Assembly: GCA_963691775.1 (NCBI GenBank)
Contig: OY829369.1
Location: 4,632,634 to 4,696,633 of the forward strand
Source: JAZBPO01 sp963691775
GTDB lineage: Bacteria; Pseudomonadota; Gammaproteobacteria; Pseudomonadales; Azotimanducaceae
DNA length: 64,000 nt
Reading direction: 5' to 3'
Shown: positions 44,085 to 53,972 of the stretch, one piece after another
Layout of the letters: every line of letters begins with the position of its first letter
How positions within the stretch are numbered: position 1 is the stretch's first letter
Notes under the pieces: generated by a model
What the model saw: the letters and a program-made list of their open reading frames with translations, nothing else
Told to the model about the DNA's origin: nothing
Databases searched by the model: none
Program-made: the position numbers and the translations under genes

Positions 44085-44335
44085 AGGATTCGCGACTCGT
44101 TCAGGTCTTTCGCAGCACTCGCAGGGAAGGCATGTATCTGATCGTCGATCGCGGCCGCGGGCTCGCCGACGTGCCCGAGGCGCTGCTGAAGACGTTTGGG
44201 CGAGCTGACCCAAGCGTTGTCTTCCTGTTGTCCCCAGATCGACCCATGGCGCGCGCGCATGCGCCTGCGGTGCTGGAGGCCATTGCCTCGCAGGGCTTCT
44301 ACCTGCAGATGCCGCCGCCGGAAGAGGTTGCCTGA
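44081..44335 (+). CDS. ycgL: YcgL domain protein
   Basis: 84 residues. Matches the YcgL domain of gammaproteobacteria in its opening (VQVFRSTRREGMYLIVDRG) and its DVPEALLKTFG segment. It starts at a GTG overlapping the rnd stop, and its own stop overlaps the next ATG. In Pseudomonas ycgL also follows rnd. Function unknown. Confidence 0.88.
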   Translation: MKDSRLVQVFRSTRREGMYLIVDRGRGLADVPEALLKTFGRADPSVVFLLSPDRPMARAHAPAVLEAIASQGFYLQMPPPEEVA

Positions 44336-44790
44336 TGTCGGCCGGAGCAGCGCGGCCGTTCTGGGAGCGCCTGACCCTGGATGAAATGACCGATGCTCAG
44401 TGGGAGTCGCTGTGCGACGGGTGTGCGCGGTGCTGCATGATCAAGCTCGAGGACACGGACAGCGGCCGTCTGGAGTACACGAGGCTGGTGTGCCGATTCC
44501 TCGACCAGGATGCCTGCGCCTGCACGCGCTATCCGGACCGGCACCGTCTCGTCGAAGACTGCGTGCATCTCGGGCCGGACGAGGCGCGCGCTTTTCACTG
44601 GCTGCCGGAAACCTGCGCCTATCGAACGCTCGCCGAGGGCGGCACGCTCGCGGATTGGCACCCCCTTGTCAGCGGTGACCCGGAATCCGTGCATCGCGCG
44701 GGCATCTCCGTGCGCGGCAAGGTCCTCTCCGAAGATGCCGTGCATCCGGATGGCTACTTCGAGCATGTCATACGCTGGGTGAACTACTGA
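44335..44790 (+). CDS. ycgN: YcgN family cysteine-cluster protein
   Basis: 151 residues. Eight-cysteine pattern typical of the zinc/iron-chelating CxxCxxCC family: CDGCARCC, then LVCRFLDQDACACTRYPDR, DCVH and ETCAY. The fold may bind a metal. The gene is part of the rnd-ycgL-ycgN string, as in other gammaproteobacteria. The true ligand is not known. Confidence 0.88.
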   Translation: MSAGAARPFWERLTLDEMTDAQWESLCDGCARCCMIKLEDTDSGRLEYTRLVCRFLDQDACACTRYPDRHRLVEDCVHLGPDEARAFHWLPETCAYRTLAEGGTLADWHPLVSGDPESVHRAGISVRGKVLSEDAVHPDGYFEHVIRWVNY

Positions 44791-44791
44791 A

Positions 44792-45124
44792 ATGGGCTAC
44801 GTCTGGGGCTGGATTCTTTGCCTGGCCGCGACGGCGGTCGTGATCGCCTGCGGACTCTGGATGACGCGGCGATGGAAGCCTTTGTTGCTGCGCGATCTCG
44901 TGCGGGCGTTCGCGATCGCGACGCTGCTTGTGCCGGTTACCGCAGGGAAATTTGACGGCTTCTATGCGCCTGCGTACGTGGTGTTGATGTACGAAGGGTT
45001 GTTCGTTGCAGACGGGGATCCGATACCTGCGCTGTCTGCGTTGACGCTTGCATGGGGTGCGGCGCTTGTCGTGACGATCGTGCTGGCGGCGCGCCGCCGC
45101 TTCCAGCGACGCGCGCGCGATTGA
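44792..45124 (+). CDS. Small membrane protein after ycgN
   Basis: 110 residues with three hydrophobic segments (about 4-23, 37-52 and 82-100) and a loop of polar and aromatic residues (GKFDGFYAPAYVVLMYEG). It begins two bases after the ycgN stop, so it is probably co-translated. I do not recognise a named family. It ends 12 bases from the stop of the convergent cysK gene. Confidence 0.7.
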   Translation: MGYVWGWILCLAATAVVIACGLWMTRRWKPLLLRDLVRAFAIATLLVPVTAGKFDGFYAPAYVVLMYEGLFVADGDPIPALSALTLAWGAALVVTIVLAARRRFQRRARD

Positions 45125-45136
45125 CTTTCCCGAGGT

Positions 45137-46090
45137 TCAGCTCGCCTCGAACATGCCCTCGAAGAGGACCGAAGACAGGTAGCGCTCTCCCGAGTCGGGC
45201 AGGATCACCACGATGTTCTTGCCTTCAAAGGCCGGATCCTCGGCGACGCGCCGCGCCCCAGTCGCGGCTGCCCCACAGCTGATTCCGCAGAGGATGCCTT
45301 CCTGGGTCGCGAGGGCCCTCGCCATGGCAATGGCCTCCTCGTTCGAGACGCGCTCGACGCGGTCGACGAGCGTGAGATCGAGGTTCCCGGGCACGAAACC
45401 CGCCCCGATGCCCTGGATCTTGTGCGGTGACGGCGCCGGATCGTCGCCCGCCATGGTTTGCGTGATCACCGCCGACGCCTCTGGCTCAACGGCAACCATG
45501 GTCACGGCCTTGCCCTGCGTGTGCTTCAGATAACGTGCGATACCGGTAAGCGTTCCGCCCGTGCCGACACCGCACACCACCACGTCGACGTCGCCGTCGA
45601 GGTCGTCCCAGATTTCCGGGCCGGTGGTTTTCTCATGAATCGCCGGATTCGCAGGATTGTCGAACTGGCTCGGCATGAACCAGCGCTCTGGATCGGAGGC
45701 GACGATCTCCTGTGCCTTCGCAATGGCCGCCTTCATGCCTTTCGCGCCCTCGGTTAGGACAAGTTCTGCACCGAAAGCCTTCAAGACCTTGCGGCGTTCC
45801 AGGCTCATGGTATCCGGCATGATCAGGGTCACGGGGTAACCTCGGGAGGCCGCGACGAATGCGAGGGCGATGCCGGTGTTGCCGCTGGTGGGTTCTACAA
45901 TCGCCTTTCCCGGGCCGAGCAGCCCTTGCTCCTCAGCGTCCCAGATCATCGAAGCACCGATCCTGCACTTCACGCTGAAGGCAGGATTGCGGCCCTCGAT
46001 CTTCGCGAATACGTTGCCGGTAATGGCGCGCTTAATCCGCACGAGGGGCGTTTTGCCGATGGTGAGCGAGTTGTCGTCGAAGACATTCAT
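45137..46090 (-). CDS. cysK: Cysteine synthase A (O-acetylserine sulfhydrylase)
   Basis: 317 residues. PLP enzyme that makes cysteine from O-acetylserine and sulfide. The PLP lysine is Lys41 in FSVKCRIG; the substrate loop EPTSGNTGIAL and the phosphate loop GVGTGGTLTG are present. The motif ILPDSGERYLSS near the end is typical of CysK rather than CysM. A 189-base divergent region separates it from the MoxR ATPase. Confidence 0.94.
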   Translation of the reverse strand: MNVFDDNSLTIGKTPLVRIKRAITGNVFAKIEGRNPAFSVKCRIGASMIWDAEEQGLLGPGKAIVEPTSGNTGIALAFVAASRGYPVTLIMPDTMSLERRKVLKAFGAELVLTEGAKGMKAAIAKAQEIVASDPERWFMPSQFDNPANPAIHEKTTGPEIWDDLDGDVDVVVCGVGTGGTLTGIARYLKHTQGKAVTMVAVEPEASAVITQTMAGDDPAPSPHKIQGIGAGFVPGNLDLTLVDRVERVSNEEAIAMARALATQEGILCGISCGAAATGARRVAEDPAFEGKNIVVILPDSGERYLSSVLFEGMFEAS

Positions 46091-46279
46091 GGCCGGATGG
46101 CTCCCGAGGCGAAAGGTGCACTGATCATAGCCAAAGCCGACGGGGAGAACCCGGGCGGCCCTAATTCACCTGCCTTGATCCCCTTGGAGCGCATCACTAG
46201 GCTAGCGTCCTTCGCCTCCAGCGCGTCCGTGGCGTCGGCCTTGCCGTCGCATCCGTTCCCCGGTCAGGAATGCCCATTC

Positions 46280-47128
46280 ATGAAATTCGAGAGCACCGAT
46301 TCCTATATCGTCACAGATGAGCTCGCCCTCGCTGTAGACGCCGTCATGAAGCTCGAGCGGCCGCTCCTTATCAAGGGCGAACCCGGTACGGGCAAGACGC
46401 TGCTCGCGGAGGAAGTGGCCAGCTCCATGGGCATGCCGCTGATCACCTGGCATATCAAGTCGACCACCAAGGCGCAGCAGGGGCTCTATGAGTACGACGC
46501 GGTTTCGCGCCTGCGCGATTCGCAGCTCGGTGATGATCGCGTCAACGACATCCGCAACTACATCAAGAAGGGCAAGCTCTGGGAGGCGTTCACTTCAGAA
46601 GAGCGCTGCGTGCTGCTCATAGACGAGATCGACAAAGCGGACATCGAATTCCCGAACGATCTTCTTCAGGAACTCGACCGCATGGAGTTCTTCGTCTACG
46701 AGACAGGGGAGACGATCAAGGCCGTGCAGCGGCCGATTGTCGTGATCACCTCTAACAACGAGAAGGAGCTGCCGGATGCATTCCTGCGCCGGTGCTTCTT
46801 CCACTACATCAATTTCCCGGATCGCGAGACGATGCAAGCCATCGTTGACGTCCACTATCCTGAGATCAAGAAGGAGCTGGTCAAGGAAGCGATGGAAATC
46901 TTCTTCGACGTCCGCAAGGTGCCGGGACTCAAGAAGAAGCCATCTACCTCCGAGCTCATCGACTGGCTGAAGCTTCTGATGGCAGATGACATTCCCGAAG
47001 AAATCCTGACCAATCGGGACACCACGAAGGCCATCCCGCCGCTTTACGGCGCGCTTGTTAAGAATGAGCAGGACGTGCATCTGCTCGAGCGTCTGGCGTT
47101 CATGAATCGCCGAGACAGCCGTGGCTGA
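46280..47128 (+). CDS. MoxR family AAA+ ATPase
   Basis: 282 residues. Walker A GEPGTGKTLLAEE is at about 34, Walker B LLIDEIDKAD follows, then the MoxR sensor ITSNNEKELPDAFLRRC and the arginine finger. MoxR ATPases work with VWA-domain proteins as metal-centre or complex-maturation chaperones. The gene next on the same strand codes for such a VWA protein. The ATG at 46280 is preceded by CAGGAATG. The stretch of 293 bases to the next gene shows no further feature. Confidence 0.9.
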   Translation: MKFESTDSYIVTDELALAVDAVMKLERPLLIKGEPGTGKTLLAEEVASSMGMPLITWHIKSTTKAQQGLYEYDAVSRLRDSQLGDDRVNDIRNYIKKGKLWEAFTSEERCVLLIDEIDKADIEFPNDLLQELDRMEFFVYETGETIKAVQRPIVVITSNNEKELPDAFLRRCFFHYINFPDRETMQAIVDVHYPEIKKELVKEAMEIFFDVRKVPGLKKKPSTSELIDWLKLLMADDIPEEILTNRDTTKAIPPLYGALVKNEQDVHLLERLAFMNRRDSRG

Positions 47129-47421
47129 AGGATGAGTTGGAGTTCGGCGTGCGAGGCTGTCCCTGTGCGGCGCGGGCCTCGTACCAAGCGTGTTGGCGCC
47201 TGGCGTATGGCGGTCGCAGAGGGTGCTTCTGCCCGGTAGTGCTTGAAGCGCCGGCACAGCGCGCCAGTGTGGACGCAGGGGCGCACGTGACGCAGTAGAC
47301 CCGCTCGGGGCATGCTCCCGCAGCGAGCGACACAATGGTCGAACAGGGTGCGCAGCGGCGCGTCCGGTTCGCAAAGGTGGGGCCCATCGCCCCTCGGGAC
47401 GGCACACGAGGAACGAGCGAC

Positions 47422-48600
47422 ATGCTCATCGACTTCTTCTACACGCTGCGTCGGCACAAGGTTCCAGTCACGATCCGCGAGCTGCTCGATCTCGTGCAGG
47501 CCCTCCAGATCCGCGTGGTGTACGCCGACGTCGACGACTTCTATCTGCTGTCGCGCGCCGCGCTGGTCAAGGATGAGAAGCACTACGACAAGTTCGATCA
47601 GGCATTCAGCGCCTACTTCAAGGGGCTCGAGGACCTTCACGGCCTCCTGGAGGCCCTCATCCCCGACGAGTGGCTGCGCCGCGAGTTCGAAAAGTCACTG
47701 AGCAAGGAAGAGCTCGAGCAGATCGATTCGATGGGCGGCCTCGAGAAGCTCATAGATGAGTTCCGCAAGGCCAAGGAAGCACAGGAGCAGGGCGAAGGCG
47801 AAGAGGGCGACGACGCGGGCGGCAAGGGCAAAGGCGACAAGATGGGGCAGGGGGGCGAAGGCCCCAACGGCTCTGGCGGCAAGGGCAAGGGCAAGAAGAA
47901 AAAGGGCAAGAAGGCCTGGGATCGTCGCCAGTACAAGAACCTCGACGATTCGGTCGAGCTCGGCACGCGAAACATCAAACTTGCCCTTCGGCGCCTGCGC
48001 AAGCTCGCGCGCACGGGCAAGGAAACCGAGCTCGACATGCCGGGCACGATCAAGCACACCGCGCACAATGGCGGTCTGCTCGACATCCGCATGCGCCCGG
48101 AACGCAAGAACACCGTGAAGGTGCTCTGTTTCTTCGACGTCGGCGGCTCAATGGATGCCCACGTCAAGGTGTGCGAAGAACTCTTCAGTGCGGCGCGCAC
48201 CGAGTTCAAGCACATGGAGTACTTCTACTTCCACAATTTCATCTACGAGCAGGTCTGGAAAGACAATCGCCGCCGGATGGCCGAACGTCTTGCGACCTGG
48301 GATGTCCTCCACAAGTATCCGCAGGACTACAAGGTCGTGTTCGTGGGAGATGCGACGATGGCGCCCTACGAGATCACCCACGCAGGCGGCAGCGTCGAGC
48401 ACTGGAACGAGGAACCCGGGGCGCTCTGGCTTGAGCGCATCGCCGGCATCTACGACAAACTCGTATGGATCAATCCCACGCCGCAGGACACGTGGGAATA
48501 TTCCTCGTCGGTGGAGATGACGCGCGAGCTGGTGGGCGGCAACATGTTCCCGCTCACCATCGCGGGCCTCGAGTCTGCAATGAACCAGCTCTCGAAGTAG
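47422..48600 (+). CDS. VWA domain (CoxE-like) protein, partner of the MoxR ATPase
   Basis: 392 residues. The N-terminal half begins MLIDFFYTLRRHKVPVTIRE, as in CoxE-like proteins, and includes a low-complexity stretch of Gly, Lys and Glu (about 150-190). The VWA domain has the metal-site motif in a changed form, DVGGSMDAH, with Gly in place of the first Ser of DXSXS; this variant occurs in the family. The metal site is completed by a downstream Thr and Asp (VGDATMAPYE). It and the ATPase form a pair whose client is unknown. Confidence 0.85.
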   Translation: MLIDFFYTLRRHKVPVTIRELLDLVQALQIRVVYADVDDFYLLSRAALVKDEKHYDKFDQAFSAYFKGLEDLHGLLEALIPDEWLRREFEKSLSKEELEQIDSMGGLEKLIDEFRKAKEAQEQGEGEEGDDAGGKGKGDKMGQGGEGPNGSGGKGKGKKKKGKKAWDRRQYKNLDDSVELGTRNIKLALRRLRKLARTGKETELDMPGTIKHTAHNGGLLDIRMRPERKNTVKVLCFFDVGGSMDAHVKVCEELFSAARTEFKHMEYFYFHNFIYEQVWKDNRRRMAERLATWDVLHKYPQDYKVVFVGDATMAPYEITHAGGSVEHWNEEPGALWLERIAGIYDKLVWINPTPQDTWEYSSSVEMTRELVGGNMFPLTIAGLESAMNQLSK

Positions 48601-48646
48601 GTAACTGCGGTACGCGCACATCCGACCACGTGCGCGTCCGACGCCC

Positions 48647-51600
48647 ATGAAAGACCCTCTCTCGACCCCACTTGAAGCCGAGCGGCCTCTGCTCCTGCGT
48701 GACCGCGCCGAGGCGATCCGGCTCGCTCAGCGCATCAGCAGGCTCGCCCGCCAAGGCAAACCTCACGACCGCCTGGAGGCGAAGCATGCGGCGCTCCTGG
48801 AGCGCTCGGGCGCGCGCTTTGCGGCTCGGTCGGCCCGGGTGCCGACCATCACCCTGCCCGGCGAACTGCCAATCGCGGAACATGCCGACGAGATCGTCGA
48901 GATGCTCCGCCAGCATCGCGTGGTCGTGGTTGCCGGGGAGACCGGCTCCGGGAAGACGACGCAACTACCCAAGCTTGCACTGCAGGCCGGGTTCGGTCGC
49001 GCAGCGCGTATCGGCCACACACAGCCTCGACGCATCGCGGCGCGCAGCGTCGCGACGCGTATCGCGGAAGAGTTGGCCCTCCCGCTCGGAGAGGGTATCG
49101 GCTTCCAGACCCGATTCGAGCAGGCGCAAAGCGAGGATGATCTGGTCAAGGTCATGACCGACGGAATCCTGCTCGCCGAAACGCGGGCGGATCCGGATCT
49201 ACTTGCCTACGACTGCGTGATCATTGATGAGGCCCACGAGCGCAGCCTCAACATCGACTTTCTCCTGGGTTACCTGAAGCAACTGCTTGAGCGGCGAGAC
49301 GACCTGACGGTCGTCATCACGTCCGCGACCATCGATGTACACCGCTTCGCAGCGCATTTTGCGCGCGATGAGGGCCCCCAACCGCCGGTAATCAGCGTAT
49401 CTGGCCGCACCTATCCAGTTGCGCTGCGGTATCTGGATCCTGAAGCCGTCGAAGATGCGCAGGCGCGCGATGTGACCGAAGCCGGCGTGCTCGCGGCACT
49501 GCGCGAGATCCGGTCACTGGAGCGCAGCGGAAATGCCCCGCCGCCCTGGGCGCGAGACGTGCTGGTATTCCTGCCGGGGGAGCGCGAGATCCGTGATCTG
49601 TCCCGGGCGTTGGGCGACCGCCTTGACTGGCCGGCGGTCGAGGTGCTCCCGCTGTATGGCCGACTTTCAAGCGCTGATCAGCGCCGCGTGTTCGATCCTG
49701 GCGGCGCTCGACGTATCGTGCTGGCGACCAATGTCGCGGAGACGTCGCTCACGGTTCCACGCATTGGCTACGTCATCGATTCGGGGCTGGCGCGCATTTC
49801 CCGCTACAGCTTCCGTTCGAAATTCCAGCGCCTGCCCATCGAGGCCGTCTCCCAGGCCAGTGCAAATCAGCGGGCCGGTCGTTGCGGCCGACTCGCACCG
49901 GGAGTCTGCTTGCGCCTGTACGGAGAGGAGGATTTCCTCGGACGTCCAGCGTTTACAGATCCAGAAATTCTGCGCACGAATCTTGCGGCCGTCGTGCTGC
50001 AAATGGCGGAGCTCGGCCTCGGCGAGCCCGAGGCCTTTCCTTTCATCGAAGCGCCGGATCCGAGAGCGCTGTCCGATGGCCGACGGTTGCTGTTCGAGCT
50101 CGGCGCCCTGGACGAGCGGGGGGAACTCACGGGGCTCGGACGAGACCTGGCCCGTCTGCCCCTGGATCCTCGGCTCGGGCGCATGGTGCTGGCGGCACGG
50201 GCGCGGGACTGCCTGACCGAAATGCTCGTTATCGTGTCCGCGCTCGCGAGCCAGGATCCGCGCGAACGACCGCCGGACCGACAGCAGGCCGCCGACGAGG
50301 CCCATGGTCGTTTCGCGGTGCCCGGCAGCGATCTTCTCGCCTTCGTCACGCTCTGGAACTGGCTCGAATCCCGGTCCGGAGCGCTTTCGAGTTCTGCCTT
50401 CCGCCGTGAGTGTCAGCGTGCCTTCCTGTCCTTCATGCGCATTCGGGAATGGCGCGCAACGCACCGGCAACTTCGCCAGCTGGCGAAGGAGCGCGGTTGG
50501 AAGGAGAACCGCAGCGAGGCCAAGCCAGAGCAGGTGCATCGCGCGCTCCTGCCCGGTCTGCTTTCCCAGATCGGCATGCGTACGGATGACGGGGACTATC
50601 TGGGTGCGCGCGGCGCGCGTTTTCATGTCTTCCCCGGCTCGGGTTTGTTCGCGGGGGCGCCGCCGTGGCTGCTATCGGCCGAGATCGTCGAGACCTCGCG
50701 CGTTTATGCGCGCATGAATGCGCGCATCGATCCGCGCTGGATCGAAGAAGAGGCGCGGCATCTCGTGCGGTATCAACACGAAGCGCCGCACTTCTCGCGT
50801 CGGCAGGGGCGTGCCGTGGTTACTGAACGGGTAACCCTCTATGGCCTGCCGATCGTCGAGGGGCGTCAGGTGCCACTGGCGCCCCTCGATCCAGGCCAGG
50901 CACGTGCCCTGTTCTTGCTCGATGGTCTCGCCCGTGGAGGCCTCGCCACGCGCGGAGACTTTCTGCAGTACAACCAGGGCTTGCTGGATGAGGTCGCGGA
51001 ACTGGAGGCTCGCGGCCGACGACGTGACCTTGCAATTGGCGATGAAGCTCTTGCTGCGCTTTATGGGGACCGCATCCCAGAGGAAATCGTCGATGCACGC
51101 AGCTTCGAGAAATGGCGCCGGCGGGCCGAGCGCGCTGACGCGCGCGTGTTGTATCTGACCCAGGACGATCTGCTTCGCGGTGACGTCGGCGATCGTATCG
51201 ATGAGGAATTCCCCGGCGCACTCGTGCTCGGCGAATTGGAACTTGCCCTGGCGTATACGTTCGCGCCGGGTAAGGACACGGACGGGGTCACGGTCCGCGT
51301 ACCGAACACCGCCCTCGCTCAGCTATCGCCAGAAGCGCTTGAATGGCTCGTGCCGGGTTTTCTGGAAGCGAAATGCATTGCGCTGCTGAAGGGATTGCCC
51401 AAGCGCATTCGGCGCGACCTCGCGCCCGTCCCGGATCACGTGTCGGCGGTATTGCCTCGACTGCTGGATCCTGCGCGATTCCGCGCCGGAAGCCTGCGCA
51501 GAGCGCTGACCGTGGCGCTCGCCGAACGCTTCGACGTCGAGATTCCCGCCGACGCGTGGGATGCGGAGCGTCTGGAAGGGCATCTCGTAATGCGTATTGA

Positions 51601-52585
51601 GGTGCTTGATGCAGGCGGCAAGGTGATCGGGCATGGGCATGATCTGGCGGCATTGCGAGCCGCCCACGCCGGCGCGGCGGCCCGGGAACTGGCGCACTCG
51701 GATAAGGCGACGGCCATGGAAGCGACCGGGCTCACGGCCTGGGACTTCGGCGAGCTGCCCGAGCGCCTGAAGCTCGAGTCCGGGGTGAGTGTTTTTCCCG
51801 CACTCGTGGACGAGGGCGACAGCGTGGCGCTCCGCGTGCGCCAGCACGCCCTGGACGCGGAACGCGAAACATGCGCCGGGATCGTCCGCCTATTGGCGCT
51901 CGCCCAGCGTCCGGCGCTTCGTCACCTGGACAAGCAGATTCGTGAGCGATCAAGACTGCATCTGCTCTATGCGCCCTACGGGGATGGGGCAGATCTTGGG
52001 GATCAGATCGGGCGCCTCGCGGTCCGCAGGGCGCACGCAGTAGGCGCGCCGCTGCCGCGCAACGCCGGAGCGTTCAAGCGCATGCTGGATGCTGGCCGGG
52101 GCGATCTGGCGGCCCGCCACGACGAAGCCGTCGAGTTGGCGCGCGCAATTCTGCGTCAGGCACACATGCTGCGCGCGGCCATGTCCGAGGCGCGCTCGCC
52201 CGCTTTTCGCGATGCGCTCGACGATATCGATGGCTGGCTCTCCAGGCTCCTTCCCGATCACTTTCTCGTACTGACGCCCGATGCTTGGGTCGACGAGCTG
52301 CCGCGCTATCTCAAGGCAGGCGTACGGCGCCTGGGGGGGCTTCAGGGCAACGTTGATCGGGATCGCGCACGGCTGGTCGAGCTCTCGGAGTGGCAGGGGC
52401 AGCTCGATGAGGCGCGCGCGGCCGGATTCAGCGAAACGGACATCTGGGTCGACTGTCGCTGGTTGCTCGAGGAGTACCGCGTTTCTCTGTTCGATCAGTC
52501 CCTTGGTACGCGAGTGCCGGTGTCTCCGAAGCGTTTGCGCAAGCGCTTCTCCGAGCTTGCGGATCGCGTTGCACTCGATTGCTGA
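48647..52585 (+). CDS. hrpA: ATP-dependent RNA helicase HrpA
   Basis: 1312 residues, close to E. coli HrpA (1300). DEAH-box helicase. Walker A GETGSGKTTQ is near 104, DEAH is followed by ERS, and SATID appears as motif III. The later motif QRAGRCGR is present, and the DEAH-type C-terminal domains extend to about 650. The long C-terminal half, of DUF3418 type, is intact. Function: RNA processing and ribosome rescue are reported for HrpA. The gene stands alone between two short gaps. Confidence 0.94.
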   Translation: MKDPLSTPLEAERPLLLRDRAEAIRLAQRISRLARQGKPHDRLEAKHAALLERSGARFAARSARVPTITLPGELPIAEHADEIVEMLRQHRVVVVAGETGSGKTTQLPKLALQAGFGRAARIGHTQPRRIAARSVATRIAEELALPLGEGIGFQTRFEQAQSEDDLVKVMTDGILLAETRADPDLLAYDCVIIDEAHERSLNIDFLLGYLKQLLERRDDLTVVITSATIDVHRFAAHFARDEGPQPPVISVSGRTYPVALRYLDPEAVEDAQARDVTEAGVLAALREIRSLERSGNAPPPWARDVLVFLPGEREIRDLSRALGDRLDWPAVEVLPLYGRLSSADQRRVFDPGGARRIVLATNVAETSLTVPRIGYVIDSGLARISRYSFRSKFQRLPIEAVSQASANQRAGRCGRLAPGVCLRLYGEEDFLGRPAFTDPEILRTNLAAVVLQMAELGLGEPEAFPFIEAPDPRALSDGRRLLFELGALDERGELTGLGRDLARLPLDPRLGRMVLAARARDCLTEMLVIVSALASQDPRERPPDRQQAADEAHGRFAVPGSDLLAFVTLWNWLESRSGALSSSAFRRECQRAFLSFMRIREWRATHRQLRQLAKERGWKENRSEAKPEQVHRALLPGLLSQIGMRTDDGDYLGARGARFHVFPGSGLFAGAPPWLLSAEIVETSRVYARMNARIDPRWIEEEARHLVRYQHEAPHFSRRQGRAVVTERVTLYGLPIVEGRQVPLAPLDPGQARALFLLDGLARGGLATRGDFLQYNQGLLDEVAELEARGRRRDLAIGDEALAALYGDRIPEEIVDARSFEKWRRRAERADARVLYLTQDDLLRGDVGDRIDEEFPGALVLGELELALAYTFAPGKDTDGVTVRVPNTALAQLSPEALEWLVPGFLEAKCIALLKGLPKRIRRDLAPVPDHVSAVLPRLLDPARFRAGSLRRALTVALAERFDVEIPADAWDAERLEGHLVMRIEVLDAGGKVIGHGHDLAALRAAHAGAAARELAHSDKATAMEATGLTAWDFGELPERLKLESGVSVFPALVDEGDSVALRVRQHALDAERETCAGIVRLLALAQRPALRHLDKQIRERSRLHLLYAPYGDGADLGDQIGRLAVRRAHAVGAPLPRNAGAFKRMLDAGRGDLAARHDEAVELARAILRQAHMLRAAMSEARSPAFRDALDDIDGWLSRLLPDHFLVLTPDAWVDELPRYLKAGVRRLGGLQGNVDRDRARLVELSEWQGQLDEARAAGFSETDIWVDCRWLLEEYRVSLFDQSLGTRVPVSPKRLRKRFSELADRVALDC

Positions 52586-52793
52586 ATCCAGAAGGGAACG
52601 CACGCACATCGTTGCGTGCTGCAGACGATGGGAGTAGCGTCATCGACGTTCGATCAACTGCCGACAGGCTCCGTGAACACGCCTGATTCAGAGGTCTCTT
52701 CCTCTCCTCTACAGGGCTCGTCGCTTGTTGCGGCCGATGCGCCGATGACCGCCCCTGTTTCCGCGAACACCCCTGACAAGACCACCCTCTGTC

Positions 52794-53972
52794 ATGAGCG
52801 GTGAGCGGCTGCTTGTTGTCGATGAGGCCGATGCGGAGCGGAATGCGCTCGCAGCAGCCCTTCGTGGCCGTGGCTTCGAGGTCACGGAGACGAAAGATGG
52901 CCGCGCGGGGCTTGAGCGGCTGTCCGTCTGGCCCGTCGATCTTGTGTTCTGTGATCACCGGGCGGTGCTCGCAGATGGGCGGCCAATGCTCGCTGCCCTG
53001 TCGCGTGAGCTCCCGGACGTTCCGGTGATCGTCATGACGGGGGAGGCGACCCTCGACGAGGTCATGGACGTGCTCCGCCTCGGCGCTACGGACTACCTCA
53101 TCAAGCCCCTCGCCGACGCAGATCGCCTTGTGCAGGCCGTCGACAATGCGCTCGAACGCACGCGCCTGCGACAGGAGAACTCTCTCGTAAAGCAGGAGCT
53201 GGAGGCGGCGAACCAGCAGCTCCAGGACTACGTTGAGGAATTGCATCAGGATCAGCGTGCAGGTCGGCAGGTCCAGCTCGGCATGCTGCCGCCGTCGCCG
53301 ATGGCCATCGACGGCTTTCGATTACAGCACCACATCGTTCCGTCGCTGTTCTTGTCGGGAGATTTTGTAGACTACTTTCGCATCACGGAGCGCCACTTCG
53401 TCTTCTACATCGCGGACGTCTCCGGGCACGGCGCGTCGTCGGCCTTCGTGACCGTTCTGCTGAAGAACTTCTCTCGTCGCCTGCGCAGAGAGTATCGGCC
53501 GCGCATGCTCTCGGAGCCCGGCGAAATCCTGCGCTGGCTGAACAGAGAAATTCTCGAAAGCCGCATGGACCGCCACGTGACCATGTTTGTAGGCGTTGTG
53601 GACTGCGCATCGGACACGCTCGCCTATGCGAATGCCGGCCACTTTCCATGCCCGGTGCTGGTGAGCTCCGGCGAGGCTCGCTTCCTCGAGGTTCCCGGCA
53701 AGCCACTAGGCTTGTTCGACGATTACCGGCTCGAATCGGGACGCACGGAGTTGCCCCCCGATGCCTCGCTCGCCCTGTTCTCCGATGGTCTTCTTGAAGT
53801 AATGGAGGCGCCGAGCGTCGTTGCGAAAGAGGCAGAGCTCCTCGCCCGCGTGCGCCGCGTCGCGGAAGCCTCTCCGAGCGACATCGATGCGCTCTGTCGT
53901 GCGTTTGGCCTCTCGCCGGCCTTGGAAGCGCCTGACGATATCGCCTGCCTGCTCGTTGCGAGAGTCGCATGA
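52794..53972 (+). CDS. Response regulator with PP2C (SpoIIE-type) phosphatase domain
   Basis: 392 residues. The receiver domain (1-125) has the phospho-acceptor Asp54 in VFCDHRA, Thr in VMTGEAT and Lys in YLIKPLAD. A coiled coil (about 130-165) links it to a SpoIIE-like phosphatase with metal residues in SGDFVDYF, DVSGHGAS and LFSDGLLE. It should dephosphorylate the STAS protein encoded next, as in the HsbR-HsbA pair of Pseudomonas. No cognate histidine kinase lies nearby. A clear ribosome-binding site is absent, and a GTG at 52803 is an alternative start. Confidence 0.88.
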   Translation: MSGERLLVVDEADAERNALAAALRGRGFEVTETKDGRAGLERLSVWPVDLVFCDHRAVLADGRPMLAALSRELPDVPVIVMTGEATLDEVMDVLRLGATDYLIKPLADADRLVQAVDNALERTRLRQENSLVKQELEAANQQLQDYVEELHQDQRAGRQVQLGMLPPSPMAIDGFRLQHHIVPSLFLSGDFVDYFRITERHFVFYIADVSGHGASSAFVTVLLKNFSRRLRREYRPRMLSEPGEILRWLNREILESRMDRHVTMFVGVVDCASDTLAYANAGHFPCPVLVSSGEARFLEVPGKPLGLFDDYRLESGRTELPPDASLALFSDGLLEVMEAPSVVAKEAELLARVRRVAEASPSDIDALCRAFGLSPALEAPDDIACLLVARVA

